64,000 nt of DNA from Erigeron canadensis (Eukaryota; Streptophyta; Magnoliopsida; Asterales; Asteraceae), in contig NC_057765.1 in NCBI RefSeq assembly GCF_010389155.1, positions 930,001 to 994,000 on the forward strand, given 5' to 3'. The number at the start of each line of letters is the position of its first letter. Position 1 is the stretch's first letter. Positions 31,866-44,953 of the stretch are shown here, piece by piece. The translations under genes and the position numbers were made by a program. The notes beneath the pieces were generated by a model. It was given only the letters and a program-made list of their open reading frames with translations. It was not told where the DNA came from and ran no database searches.

Positions 31866-34800
31866 ATGCTTCCTCGTCAACAAACACTGCTGTTGCTCAA
31901 TACTGAATTCTCTTGTCTATCATGATCATCTCGTTGGACGTACTAATCTCCACCGAAGTTAGTTTCATTGGCTGACTTCTGGGCGTGGAGAGGCCGATTT
32001 GAAGATTATATTCAACGAGAAGATTTGAACATGTGGATTATGATCACTGAAGGATATGAATGGCCCAACTTACTGTAAACGGTGTTACAACTAATTACAA
32101 GGTAGGAGAGTTAAAAGGCGAAGAAAAATCCTTGTATGCTGTTGAAGTTAAGGCTCTTTCTACTCTTAGGATGTGCATTCTCAAGAATTAGTGCACCTGT
32201 TTCCTAAACAAGAGTACAAGACTTCAAAGCAATTGTTCGATGCTATTGAAGCTCACTGTGAAGGTGATCCATTATTGAAGCAAAAATAGAATAAGATGCT
32301 TAAGAAACAATTTGATTGCTTTAATGCTACCAAGAACGAACTAGTTGAGGATCTTATCTTGAGATTTCAACATCTTCTTGCTGAGTTAGCCTATTTTGAT
32401 CTTAAGTATACTCCTACTGAGATAGTGGATAAATTCTTGGATGGTTTGCCGAAAGCTTATAAAGAATTTCGTCATGGATTGCAAGAAAGAGCTGATTATG
32501 CATCTCTTCGTATAGATGGTGTTATATCCACATTAAGAACAGAGAAATGAAGGATAAGGCAAAGGATCTCCAAGACAACTTCACACAAGATCCATTCTTT
32601 ATCATGCCACTATGAAAAATCCTACAGCTGATGTTATGCATTCTTTTCTGGGGTTGGTACTTCTGGCACGAAAGAGGTCTAATTGTGTTATTGATGGAGA
32701 TGATTTGTGGTTTCATGGCTTCTGATGCTGTTACAAGGCTCGAAAGACTAATGAGAATGCAAAGCCAGGAAATAATATGACGTTTGGTAACATTTCATCT
32801 ACTTCTGCTGGTTACAAGTCTATGCCCATGGATATGAAATCTGCTGAGGGAAGGAAGATGAATGTATTTGCCGCAATGTGTGCTGCACATGAAGCTTTTG
32901 TTGCAGGAAGGATCACGGATCCGCACTCATTGATGAAGATTATGACCAAATAGATCCAGATGATGTTGAAGAAATGGATCTGAAATGGAATTGGCGATGA
33001 TCACCAGGAGAGTGCAACGGTTTATGCAACGAACAGGTAGACAGCTTATTGGGGGTACTCAGGGCTTTGACAAGTCAAAGGTTAAGTGCTATAATTGCGA
33101 TGGCTTTGGACATTTTGCCAAAGAATGTCAACGACCAAAGAGAGATGTCAACATTACCCCTACCCTCAAGATAGAGGTGGTAATCGTCCTTTTAATCCGA
33201 ATGCAAGTAGAGCTCTCTTGTTGACTGATGATACTACTGGAAATAGCAATGACAAGGCTATCGTAGCTGCTCAACCTGATGGTTCTTATGTCTGGAATCT
33301 TCCACAGGATGAGACTATAATGTATTTGGCCGAAATAGTTGATGATATGGCTCAAATAGTAGATTCTGTTGAGGATTTCTTGGACACCTCAGTTTACCAC
33401 ATGATGAGCATTTGTATGAAAATGCTCAAAGCTCGAACTTGGAATCTTCTACTCAGGTATATGACACTGATTCTGAGTCTGATGAGAGGTTGAGGTTGCT
33501 GATACGAAAGATTCTGGAGAGGTGAACGCTGCTGAGAACAAAGACGATTCTGCTACTGAAAAGGTTGAAAAGACAATTGAAGAGCAGGAAGGAGTATGAA
33601 ATTCCAGCAGGCATGAGTGTGGATGACTTTGTCGTTACATGGCAGACTGCAAAGAAGCAGATCAACAGGTATCTTACTCTCTTCGTACTATTGTTCATGT
33701 TTGCAAAATTGTTAATCGAATGTTTGATGAAATTGAACAAAAGAATGAACTAATTAAGCATTTAGAATCTGTTGTTAATGCTGCTCATGAAGAAAGAGAT
33801 AAGTTGATTAAAAAAGATTTAACTGTCACTGATAGAGAAAAATTTTTAAAGGATAGGATTAAATCTTTAGAGTCTGACATTAGTGCTATGAAAGACAAAG
33901 TTAAACATGCTGTGGCTGTAGAAAGAGTAGGTGGTGAAGCTTATGCATTGTTAGCTAAAAAGTGTGCTACTATTGAGAAAGAACTGGCTGATGCTAGAAT
34001 AGAAATAGTGGAATTACAAGCTAAGGTTGATTCTGCTAGACATGATGAGCTTTTAATGCATATGAAAAATTTGAGGATTCTCCATCTAGAGTTCTGACAC
34101 TGCTAAGGTTTCTTACAATAGCATGCCTCCTCCTTTCAACAATAACTATACTCCTGTAGAACCAATATTCCTGAAGTCCTACTTCAACCTAGTGTTGATG
34201 TTGGTAAATCGAAAGACTCGACTCCTAAGCCTATTTGACTGAGGAGACAGCAGAGTCTAAAGGAGTTTCTTCTCAACCTACCAAGGAAGAGAAATGAAAG
34301 GTGTCGTCCTAGATTCGTCCACTTCTTATGGTCAGAAAGACAGTATTACTCACTTTACACTTCGTAAGAGTAGTAGGGTCTACACTGAGTTAGAATTTCC
34401 GTTATCATCTATTGACCCTAAGAGGATTGATAAAGTCTGGGATGTTGATATTAAGGATATGAAGCGATTAAGTCAGTTGCGTCAAACTCCTTTACCTAAG
34501 CAGTCTAGGGATAGTCAATCTGAAGATGAATTAGTTGTTAATGTCGAAGCAACTAAGGCTTTGAAGCATATCTTAATGCCTGCTCGAAAGAAGTCCCCAA
34601 GTAAGTCTAGGATATCACCGACCAAACGAGACCATGAGGATCTAGAAAACAAGTAAATCAGTGGACAATAGTGAATCTGTAAGTACCATAATAAGGTAGA
34701 TACAAAGAAAAAGACTAAGGTCCTTCTTGCTTTGCTTGTCATGAAAAAGGTCATGTTTACAGTGTATGTCCTAATCGACCTCGGAGATCGGGTTCTCCTT

Positions 34801-35215
34801 CAAAGGTTTCCACCTCGGAAGGAAAAAGGGGGTTGGGTAATGATAAACAGGTTCATGAGACTAAAGTTCAATCTTCTTCAAAACCGTTTACTATACCTCA
34901 ACGACGTGAATCTCCACCAAAAGGTTCTTCCCTATGGGACAAGATTCACTACCCCCAGTGGGAGTTCGAGTCGGTCAAAACACCTCCAAGTCGTAATTCA
35001 TTTATGACCGAATTCACTCAAGTGTTAGACCTCTTTTGGCCTCATTCCCAAGACCTTCTCCGACGAGCGGTCAGAAGTCTTCTCCAGTGAGAAGACAAGT
35101 TGAGAATCAAGTCACACCCACGGCTTCTAGCAATGGATATTGGACTGAACTGATTCTCAAGGATGAGAAGGGACGACCCAAACCTATGAAGGTTTGGGTC
35201 CCCAATGATAACTAA
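31866..35215 (+). pseudogene. gag: Sirevirus Gag, interrupted (contig B)
   Basis: Counterpart of 17313-20695. The start codon context already lacks a base (ACAATGCTTCC versus ACAATGGCTTCC), and many one-base losses follow. It lacks the TGA seen at 19182 in contig A (CGA here, about 33717) and has the full A/G run near 34826, so the tail is in frame. Both zinc knuckles and the coiled coil are present. It ends at the same TAA (35213-35215). Confidence 0.8.
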
Positions 35216-38200
35216 TATTTCTCATTTTATGTGCAGGGAGTTCCTAGGAAACCAATTCATTTGTGGTACCTTGACAGTGGATGCTCCAAGCACATGACAG
35301 GGGACAAGAAGCTCTTGTCCAATTATACTGGTATGTTAGTTTTGCTGGTTCAAGGGCGGCAACATCACGGTCAAGGAGATGTCGTCAATGGACAACTAAC
35401 TCTAGAAAGAGTTAACTATGTGGAACAACTTACTCACAATCTAATGAGTGTCTCACAGATCTGTGATAAGGGCAACAATTTCATTTCACAGAAAAGGAGG
35501 CATACATCTTGAAGCCGGGTTTTTTATTCCAGAAGAATGGATATGCTCAAAGCTCCTAGGAAGAGAGACATCTATGGTTACTTTTAGGTGTTGATAATCC
35601 AAAGGAGCCCTTTGTTTGTTGAGCAAGGCAAATGAGTCTGAATCTCTCCTATGGCATCGTAGAATGGGACATATCAACTTTCGGAAGATGAATGAACTTA
35701 TCAGTCTTGGGTTAGTTGACGGTGTGCCAGTTAAGAAGTTTGGGATGGAAGATAAGTGTGTACCGTGTTTGAAAGGGAAGCAACATAAGAATCCGCATAA
35801 ATCCAAAGTACTCAACTCTATTTCCAAACCATTCGAATTACTTCATATGGATCTCTTTGGTCCTGTGAACAAAAGAAGCATTGGAGGGATGTCTTACTGT
35901 TTGGTGATCACTGATGATTACTCGAGGTACTCATGGGTATTCTTTCTGAAGACCAAGGATGAGACTGTCGAACGATTTATGGATTTTGTCAAGCAAGTTG
36001 AAAATGTCCATGGAGTCAAAGTTAAGAGAATCAGGAGTGACAATGGTACTGAGTTCAAGAATAATACTATTACTGTATTTTGCTTGACCAAAGGAATTCA
36101 ACATCAGTACAGTGCACCATATGAGCCGCAACAGAATGGAGTGGCTGAACGGAAGAACAGGACTTTTATTGAGACAGCTAGGACGATGCTTGCTGATTCA
36201 GGGCTTCCTATTACTTTCTGGGGAGAGGCAGTGAATACAGCTTGTCACATTCTGAATCGGGTTTTGATAGTTAAACGGTTTAAGAAGACTAGTTATGAAC
36301 TGTTGCACAACAAAAAGCCCAATTTACAGAATGTTGAGCCTTTCGGTGTTCCATGCACTTTTCTTAAAACTCTTCCTCAAGGGAAATTTGAACCTAAATC
36401 TGAGGAGGGTTTTTTTGGGTTATGTTCCAAGTACACCGATTAGGCGTGTGTACAATCAGAAGACTGGCAAAGTAGATCTTGGTACAAATGTCGTAATTGT
36501 CAGTCATAAACCTGCTGTACACCTTGGTCCTGCTAATAATTTTGATTATGATGGTGTCTTCACTTCTTTTCGTGGTCCTGTTTCTTTTGCAGGTGTTCCA
36601 ACAGTGGAGGATGTCGTTACTCTTCATGATCCTCTGGATGGTGGACCGGTTTCTGGTTCTTCTTCTGTATCCTCACCAATAGTTGAGCCTACTTCTGAAT
36701 CTGGAGAATCTAGTGGGACAAAAGTAGCAGATTCTATCTTAGAGCCTGCTCCTATCGTTCCTACTGATCCTTTGCATGTACCTCTACCTGATTCTCCTTT
36801 CTATGATACTGATGACATAGAAGGTGAAACTCAGGAAGAGCCTAAAACTCCAGATTATAAAACTCCAGAGCAACATGTGCAAACGAATTTGGGAGACGAT
36901 CTTTCAGTCGATAAGGTTCCTCAAACTAGGGTTAACAAGGATCATCCAGTCGAGCAAATCATTGGTGATGCTTCTGCCTCTGTTCGCACAAGGAATCAAT
37001 CTAAGAAATCGTCATGTATGTTTGCTGAAGTTAAGGATACCGGGGCAATTACTTGGTACTTGTATTATTGCTTTATCTCTCAGGTTGAGCCTAAAAATGT
37101 TGGTATGGCTCTTAAGGAACCATCGTGGGTTGACGCGATGCAAGAAGAATTGGCTCAGTTTCGAAAGCTTGAGGTATGGAAGTTAGTTGACTTACCTCCA
37201 GGTGAATCTCCTTTAACAACGCATTGGGTTTTTCGTTGTAAACGAGATGACAGAGGTGTAGTTACTCGACATAAGGCTCGATTGGTGGTTAGAGGATTTG
37301 AGAAACAAGAAGGCTTTGATTACGATGAGACATTTGCACCTGTAGCTAGACTTGAAGCTATTCGATTATTTCTGGCATGTGCTAGTTATAAAGGTATTAA
37401 GGTGTATCAACTTGATGTCAAGAGTGCCTTCTTGTATGGAGACATTAAAGAAGAAGTGTATGTAGAACAACCTGCCGGGTTTGAGGATCCAGACTTTCCT
37501 AATAAAGTATATCGTCTCGATAAGGCTTTATATGGTTTACATCAGGCTCCTCGATCGTGGTATGAAAATTGTCAACACATTTGAAGGAAAGTGGTTTTAC
37601 CAGAGGTTCTATAGACAGTACGTTGTTTATTAAATGGAAAGGGAAGGACTACTTGCTTGTACAGGTTTACGTCGATGACATCATTTTTGGTTCATCTGAT
37701 GACAAAATGTGCAAGGAATTTGAACAGAGCATGAAGGCTAAGTTTGAGATGAGTGCTATGGGGGAATTAACCTTCTTCCTTGGACTACAAGTGGATCAGC
37801 TGAAGGATGGCTTCTTTATACATCAGACTAGGTATGTCAAAGATCTTCTTACACGGTTTCGCATGTCTGATGCTAAGGATGCTGTTACTCCCATTAAGAC
37901 TAATCATGGGTTGTGTCCTGATAAGCCTAATGATCCATCCGTCGATGCCACTCAATATCGAGCTATCATTGGATCCTTGATGTATCTGACAGCCTCACGT
38001 CCAGATATCACCTTTGCTGTTTCTATGTATGCTAGATATCAGGCTAATCCGAAAGAGTCTCATTTGAAAGCTGCAAAAAGAATCCTTCGTTATGTGAAAG
38101 CCAAGCCTCGTCTAGGTCTTTGGTATCCCATGTATGGTTCTTTTGACTTCGTAGCTTATACTGATTCGGATTATGGTGGTGACAACTCGGATAGGAAATC

Positions 38201-38615
38201 AACTTCAGGTGGATGTCAGCTTTTAGGGGGGAGAATTATATCGTGGCAGTGCAAAAAGTAGACATCTGTTGCACAGTCTTCCTGTGAAGCAGAGTACATT
38301 GCTGCTGGATATTGCTGTTCTCAGGTGCTTTGGATACAGCAACAATTGCGCGATTATGGTATGAATATCTCCAATACTCCTAGTTGTATTGATAATAAGT
38401 CTGCCATAGATATTACCAAGAATCCGAAAAACTTTAAAGTCACCAAGCACATAGATATAAAGTATCATTTCATACGTGACTATTTTGAGAAAAAGCTTAT
38501 TCATTTAGAAAAGGTTATTACTGATGATAATTTTGCTGATCTATACACTAAAGCTTTTGATGGACCTCGTCTTGAGTTGTTATTTCAACTCAATGGTATG
38601 AAGAATGCCGAGTAG
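35216..38615 (+). pseudogene. pol: Sirevirus Pol (contig B)
   Basis: Counterpart of 20696-24101 with the same domains. The protease reads LDSGCSKHMTG (contig A has R for T). It shares the frameshift after the protease motif and the TAG at 38259-38261. Private breaks are missing bases near 36410 (poly-T) and 37566 (poly-A). From 37569 to 38261 RT and RNase H are continuous where contig A is broken. Confidence 0.87.
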
Positions 38616-41015
38616 TTTCTCTCAACGAACTTAAAGTTATTTTTCGTGTCTTTGTAGTGTAAGTCGTACATAGATAGAGTCATAAAAAATACAAAAAGAG
38701 TTGTCTTAGTATAAGTTTGTATATATCTAGTGTCAGAAAAATACAAAAACATAGAAAAATAGAAAATCCAAAAATATGAATAAAGTAAGGTTACTGCGTA
38801 AATGATTAGAAGTGAGGATACTTAGCTTTTAAGCCTGCTTAATCGTAATATAACTGATTAGTTCAGTGATTACAATTTGGGATATATCGGTAGCCACAAA
38901 GTACCAAGGTTTCCTTCAATTTGAACATAAACTATACAATGTTCTTGTGGGAAACATATTCAGATATATGGCTGAGATTGCTTGCTTTTCAGTAATGAAT
39001 TGATCTAGTCCTTAAATTTTGTGAAAGATCTAGCATTACTATAAGATTTGTTCAATGAATAGGCAAGAACCTCAACCAATCATGAGCATAAAAGTAAATG
39101 TGATATTGTTATGCAAATCAAATGAATGCAAATTAAGGGGCTAATGTGGTCTTTGAGATCCGGACAAGTATGTCCTCGGGATGTCCTTGTATACCTAGCC
39201 TACCTAAAGCTTAAAACTTGGGATAGGTTGTCGGAAAGTTCGCTACATGGATCTCATAGAAAATCACGGGTTCCTTATAAATCATGAAATGCAGAAGCAA
39301 ATATGTGAAATCACAAAGCAATTAAATTCAATTATCTATAAAGTGACTCATGATTTGGTAAGGATGTTCTTGAAAATATTGAATACTTTTTATCTTAGTG
39401 CTTGTATCGATTACGAAAATATATCTGAATGTGGGTTACATAAGTTCGCAAACTATCCAATGGCATATTAGGCTACTCGGGTTACATGGTGACTGTCCTT
39501 GGCCAGGGTATGTCGAAAGTGTCATAACTCAAAGGAAACTGGACGTACCGAGTGTTTAAGAGGACAAACATACCGGTAATCGCTGTTGGGTCACGGTTCA
39601 AAACTTATAATAAAAGAATTATTTCTCACCCGCAGGCTTATGTAACATGCTAACCTGATCTAATCAGCAGTAATCATGCTCAATGTGAATAATGTATAAA
39701 GTCTAGTTAATTAGAATTTAGATTAGTTTATTATTCTGCAATTTTTATTCTGTGTTATTTTTCTTTTTAATTGAGTCAAAATAGTATTTTTATAAGTTCT
39801 TATTGCACGAGAGATCCTATTTAAATTCTGAGTATATGTTTTGCTGAATTCCTTCATGTGAATTTTTAATGAGGTTTTGTGGATTGTTTACAAAGAAGAT
39901 TTTCTAATATGGACATTAATTTGTTTAAGTTTAGAAAATGATCTTTTCAAGTGTTATGTGAAATGTCAAAATTATTTGAAATCTCACAATTTTCGCTTGT
40001 CACCAAGTTATTAATCGGGTTTGTTTAAATTTGTGTGGTGACATTTTAGGGTTTGACAAGAAATGACCTCCCTTGATTAGTTATTTCATATTTGTTAACC
40101 CTGATTGAGTGTGATTGTAACTTGAATTTCTGCATTATACTGTTTTGTTCTCAATGCGTTGATGAGTTCTGTGGTAAGTGTGCAGTGTTCAGGTTAGGAA
40201 GATAAAGTTGGAGTGCTGATTTCTGTTTATACATTGTTATTCACACGGATGATATCATGACGATAAGATCCTTGGTGTGTAGTGATAATATTTGTGATGC
40301 AGATTTGAGCATGTGAAGGATGAATACATGAATTTGTTTTTGGAATAGTTATTTATTTATGATTCATGTATTTAATGAAAATAATCAAATTTGATATTAG
40401 TTTCTTTTGAATTTCATGTTGTGATTTATGACAAACTTTTGGATATTTTCCTAAGTTCTTCAGTGAATTTTTGTTGGATTGTTCATTGTTTGTTAGTTTT
40501 GTAGACGGCATCTAGTATGGGACTTAAGTGTTTCAAGATGGTTTGCCGTCATGCATATCTATGATCAAAGGAAGTTCTCGGTGTCATAATCAAATTGGTG
40601 ATGAGGTTCATATTTAAATTGATTATCTTCAGGTTTGTTTATGGATAGTGTTTAAACCATGGGTTTTTCATTCAAGTTTATAATGTTCGGTTATCTACTT
40701 ACATTATGATTATGAATTTGGGTGATAAGTACGTTTTTAGTACAAGGCATGAACAGGTTGCTTTCTAACGAGTTTTTGCTATGTACAGATTGTGATAAAG
40801 GGTCGTGTTTTGGAAGATTGCTTGTAATGAAAATCTGAAAAAAATTTCAGACACTTGCTGAAATCTGTAATATTTTTCTGATTTTGATTTGTTCTTACGA
40901 AGATATCTATTATCTTCGTTCGAAACTGTTTTTGTTCAAACGAAGTTTATCTTCGTTTTGCTAACTTCGTTTATGAAGTTTAGCCCGACTCATTGTTGGC
41001 CCATTGTTATTTCAC
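38616..41015 (+). other. Sirevirus spacer between pol and third gene (contig B)
   Basis: Equivalent of 24102-26485, non-coding. It differs mostly by single bases restored in homopolymers. Confidence 0.7.
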
Positions 41016-41023
41016 TATATAAA
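41016..41023 (+). promoter_or_regulatory. TATA box of the Sirevirus third gene
   Basis: TATATAAA within CACTATATAAACGGG. Downstream features fit a plant gene leader: telo-box AAACCCTAA at 41079-41087, a C/T-rich stretch, donor GTAAGT at 41157-41162 and acceptor TTTTGCAG ending at 41814 before the ATG at 41817. It is about 2.4 kb after pol, so an internal promoter is plausible. Confidence 0.6.
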
Positions 41024-41156
41024 CGGGTTTTTCTTCGTTGTTGCTTCATTAAACGAAAATTACTTTCATTTTCAAGCAAAACCCTAAAACCCAAACTCTT
41101 TTCTTTTCTCTCACTTTAATTCGTTTTCTTGATTCGTTGTACCAACGGTGATCTAA

Positions 41157-41814
41157 GTAAGTGTTTGATGTCATTTTCTTTCGCGAAAACGATCTAGGTT
41201 TTCCATGTATCTTCGATTTGATTCGTTTTGATTATCTTTATAAATTCTTGTAATCATTCATCTGGTTTACTCAAACGAAGTTAGATTTGTGCAAATGAAT
41301 TTAGACTTTAGTTCCAAACGAATTTAGATGTGTGAACATGGACTTAGATCTTGAATTGAACGAATTTAACTTGGGTAGAAACGAAGTTAATTTTAGATGA
41401 TGCCTTACGAACTTAGACCTTAGTTGATAAGGCACGAACTTAGCAAAGTTTAACACCCTTAGTTTTATTCAAACGAACTTAGACTTCGTTTATAAGTTAC
41501 GAACTTAGAAGATAAGTTATAACTTACGAACTTGTATGTACAGTTTAGACTTTACGAACTTAAACTTCGTTAGGTCAAAATTTAAGTTTAATTCTTACGA
41601 ACTTAACATCTATTTTCGTTTGGTCATTGCTTACGAATTTAGATTCTATCTTCGTTCTGTATACTTAACGAATTTATTGCTTATTTTCGTTCAGTTTTAC
41701 TTTGTGAAATTCTGAATTAGGGTTTTTCAAATTAGGTTTTTTTTTTTTTTCAATTCTGCAATCCATTTATCGTGATTATTTATATTTGTTTCGATATTGT
41801 GATTGGTTTTGCAG
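41157..41814 (+). other. Predicted 5'-leader intron of the Sirevirus third gene
   Basis: It opens with GTAAGT, has a 14-T run and T-rich DNA before the end, and closes with TTTTGCAG three bases before the start codon. Most of the second CGAASTTA array lies inside it. No transcript evidence is available. Confidence 0.5.
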
Positions 41815-41816
41815 AA

Positions 41817-44800
41817 ATGGCTCTCGCTCCTCGTCAGTTTGTGAAAAAGCATAATCTTGCACTGAATCTAGATCCCGATCAGCACAATTGCGAGCATTTT
41901 CATGAAATGTTCAACTACATTGCTCGCTCGCGATTATCTTTTGCTTTTTGTGATTCGCCAAGACTGGTTAGGCAGTATATTGATTCTTTCTGGTCCACTG
42001 ATCATGAAGTAATGGTTGAAGGACAGAGTTTTCTACGTGCTACTGTTGAAGGCACAACTTTTGATTTCAATGTTGAATCGCTCCGCACTATTTTGCAACT
42101 AGGAGCAGAACCAGACGTAGAAGAAGAGGAAGACGTTGAGATGACTTACGAGTTCGCACTTCTTCTTCGCTGCTTTCAGAGAATGGGATTTGTTGGACAG
42201 GTCAAACTTCCGTTTGACAAAAGTGGTTTTCAAGGACGATGGCGTTATCTAGCATATGCATTGCTCGTCTGTTTGAGCAATCGCAAGGCTGGATTTGATC
42301 AACTATCTGCACAGATTGCATCGCAGATGGTTGCTTTGGTATATAATCGACCTTATCCTTTCTCTCGATATTTTTATCAAGAGTTTATTGATTAGATTAA
42401 TGCTAGGGGGAGAAAGCGATTTCTTTTGTATCCTCGCTTTGTGATGGCTATAGTTAGACATTTTTGTCCTGACCTAGAATATGACCAAGGTCCTCGCTAC
42501 GTTCTTCATGCTTGGCCTTCGCGTCTTTTTGCTGATCTTGAAGCCAATACGAGTAATGTGGCTGGTCTCCATGATCCACCACTTTTTGTTCACCTGATTA
42601 ATCCAAACTATCGATCTCGTCTTGAGAATGATATGTTTGTGGATGATGTCGATGAAGTTCTGAGTCTGGTGATTCTGAAAGTTCGGATGATTCTGTTGAT
42701 GGTTCTGATGATGACTCCGGGGATGAGTCTGCTGGTTCGGATGTTGGAAATGATGGAGATGATGTTGATAGTTCCGACGGTTCTGCTGCTACAACTGCGA
42801 CAGATACAGATGATTCTGCTGCTGCTGAACATCGAACTAAGATGATTCATGATGTCGCGGCTGCTTCTGAAAGTGATCATTCGCATCAGTCGTTTGATCA
42901 AGAGGGTGTTGCGTTCCATAGAGAACGTAGAAGCAAGACTTGTCATGCTGTTCCAGCAATTTCAGATTCCGCTAACTCCATACCTGCTGCTGAGATTGAT
43001 CCTGATGTTGCAGCTCAGCATGATTCTAAATTACGTGAGATTTTTGAGGATATGGAAGATCCGGTAAACAGAGCAAGTTCGGTTAGTCCGGTGAAGAGGC
43101 CTGGGAGTGTTGAACTTCAATATACCAGAATTAAGCGTCGACGTGTTGTTGAAGCTTCTTCTGTAGCAATGCCTGATCTTCCAAGACCAACTGCTGCTGT
43201 TGCTCCTGTTGTTTCACAAGCACCAGTGTTACGTCCTCTGGTGGCTCCTTCCTTATCTTACCGACTTCCTTCTGATTCGTCGCTTGGTCGTCGTGTTGAT
43301 CTTTTGGAGATCAGAGTTCGCACTTTGGAGTCTGATCTCACTGATTCTCGCGCCGCCTTAACCTTTTTGATCAACTGGGTCAAGAATCAAGGGGGAGAAG
43401 TTCCTGAAGAGGTCTGCAGATTGTCAGCGGTTCAACCAAGACGTCAGAATGACGATGATGATGCTGATAATGCTGGTAATAGGAATGTTTCTCGCCCAGT
43501 TGAAGATAGAGGGAAGGGTGCAGAGATCGAGGGGGAGACAGGAGGTGATACTTCTCAGCAAGATGCTTCTGGTTCTGGTGCTGGTCCTTCTGGTGCTCCT
43601 CGTGATTCAGGTTTCTAATTTTGATTATGATAAAGATTTTTAGATAGAATGTATAATTGATTGTGTGTAATAAGTTATGACATTTTGTGTAATGAAAATG
43701 TAATATATCTTATTTCAATACAAGTACATTTCATCTTTATTATAATTGTCATGATTATTCTTTCTATTCTGGTGTTCATTTTGTGTAAATTTAAATAGAT
43801 GATCCAGATTATACAGATTTATTCTTTTATGGTGATGAGCTCGAGGAAGGCGAATTTGTTCCTGAACCAAATCTAGATATATTCAAGAAGTCTTATGGGT
43901 TTGATGAAGTATGGGACTCAATTCCTGAAGATTCGTTGATTGAAGAGAATAGAGTGTTGGATCAGAAGAGAGCAGATGATCGAGAAAGAATGCTTCAAGT
44001 TCCATTCAGCAGCCAAACTCAAGTTCTACATTTTATTGTGTATGCTAAGAATGGTGATGTATCGATTCCATCTGACTATGAGATTAATGTGACAAGACCA
44101 TTCAATCCAAATGATTTTCCAGTTCCTCTCAGAGATGATGATTCATTACATATTGTTGATCGACGTGTTCCCGAGAAAAGAGTTAATGATTGGATAGTAC
44201 ATAGGGAAACGTGGAAACCAAATCTGTATTGGACTCATATCTCAGACAAAGATGCTGCAAAGTACAAGACAATCATCTGGAGTTGGTTTTATGATGATAT
44301 ACTGAAGCTGTTTGTGCTTACAAGACCAGAAGGTTGTCAGTACTTAGCGTGGTGTGAGAGACATTGCAGGAGTTTGTGTGAAGAAGATTTACATGAGCTT
44401 GGAAATAACTGGATTATCAATCCAAACGATGATGGCTTAGCTGATGTTGTTGGTAAGAATCTCAGGAATGATTTCTGGTTGAGGAAGAACATGAAAGATT
44501 CTGATAAACCACAGTTTAAGATTGAGCCAAGATCGAAGAAAAGAGTGGTTAAGCCAGATAAAACAGTTGAGTATGTTCAACATGATATTAAGTGCATGAT
44601 CAAGGTCCCTGCCAAGAAATGGGCACAAGATGTCTTGGACAAGATGGATAATTGGGAAATTGATCGAAATTCTGGGAAGCCAAGATGTATGCAGATTCAA
44701 AGAAGAAGATTTTGTTGAGAAGAGTTTATGATCCGATGCAGCTGGTGAACTTCTCAAGAAATGATCTGAGAAAGTTATACGATACAGAGTGTTCGTTCTT

Positions 44801-44903
44801 GCCATTTTGGAAGCATGAAGAAAGTAGATATCGTAAGATACTTCAACTCTGCTTACATGAAGATATTCATGCAAATAGCAAAAGATTGTTGTTTGATGAA
44901 TGA
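41817..44903 (+). pseudogene. Sirevirus env-position gene (Asteraceae 'longin-like' mis-annotated family)
   Basis: Starts MALAPRQFVKKHNLALNL. The first ~190 residues match the pattern of a family in Asteraceae genomes that lies downstream of copia pol and is often mis-named 'synaptobrevin, longin-like': FHEMFNYIARS, DSFWSTDHEVMVEG, MGFVGQVKLPF and LLVCLSNRKAGFDQLS. The frame continues past TAG 42393-42395 into FLLYPRFVMAIV, then a one-base shift near 42660, then a long Ser/Asp-rich low-complexity part and a basic RIKRRR. A likely intron is 43611-43798, then a C-terminal region (43799-44903) with DDPDYTDLFFYGDELEEGEF and YDPMQLVNFSRNDLRKLYD, broken once near 44675. I see no signal peptide or membrane segment, so 'envelope' is a positional label only. 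Function unknown. Confidence 0.7.
43611..43798 (+). other. Predicted internal intron of the Sirevirus third gene
   Basis: Donor context TTCAG|GTTTCT, acceptor AAATAG|ATGATCC, 188 bp and AT-rich. Splicing avoids the stop at 43616-43618 and keeps the frame, joining a Ser/Gly-rich tail to an acidic segment. Contig A has the same sites (29056-29240). Confidence 0.5.
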
Positions 44904-44940
44904 TCAGATTTTGAAGACTAAGAAATCGAAGGTGCTGCTG

Positions 44941-44952
44941 TCAAGGGGGAGT
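44941..44952 (+). other. Polypurine tract of the Sirevirus
   Basis: CAAGGGGGAG directly before the 3' LTR. Near-identical G5AG tracts also occur upstream at about 42408, 43390 and 43531. Confidence 0.85.
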
Positions 44953-44953
44953 T

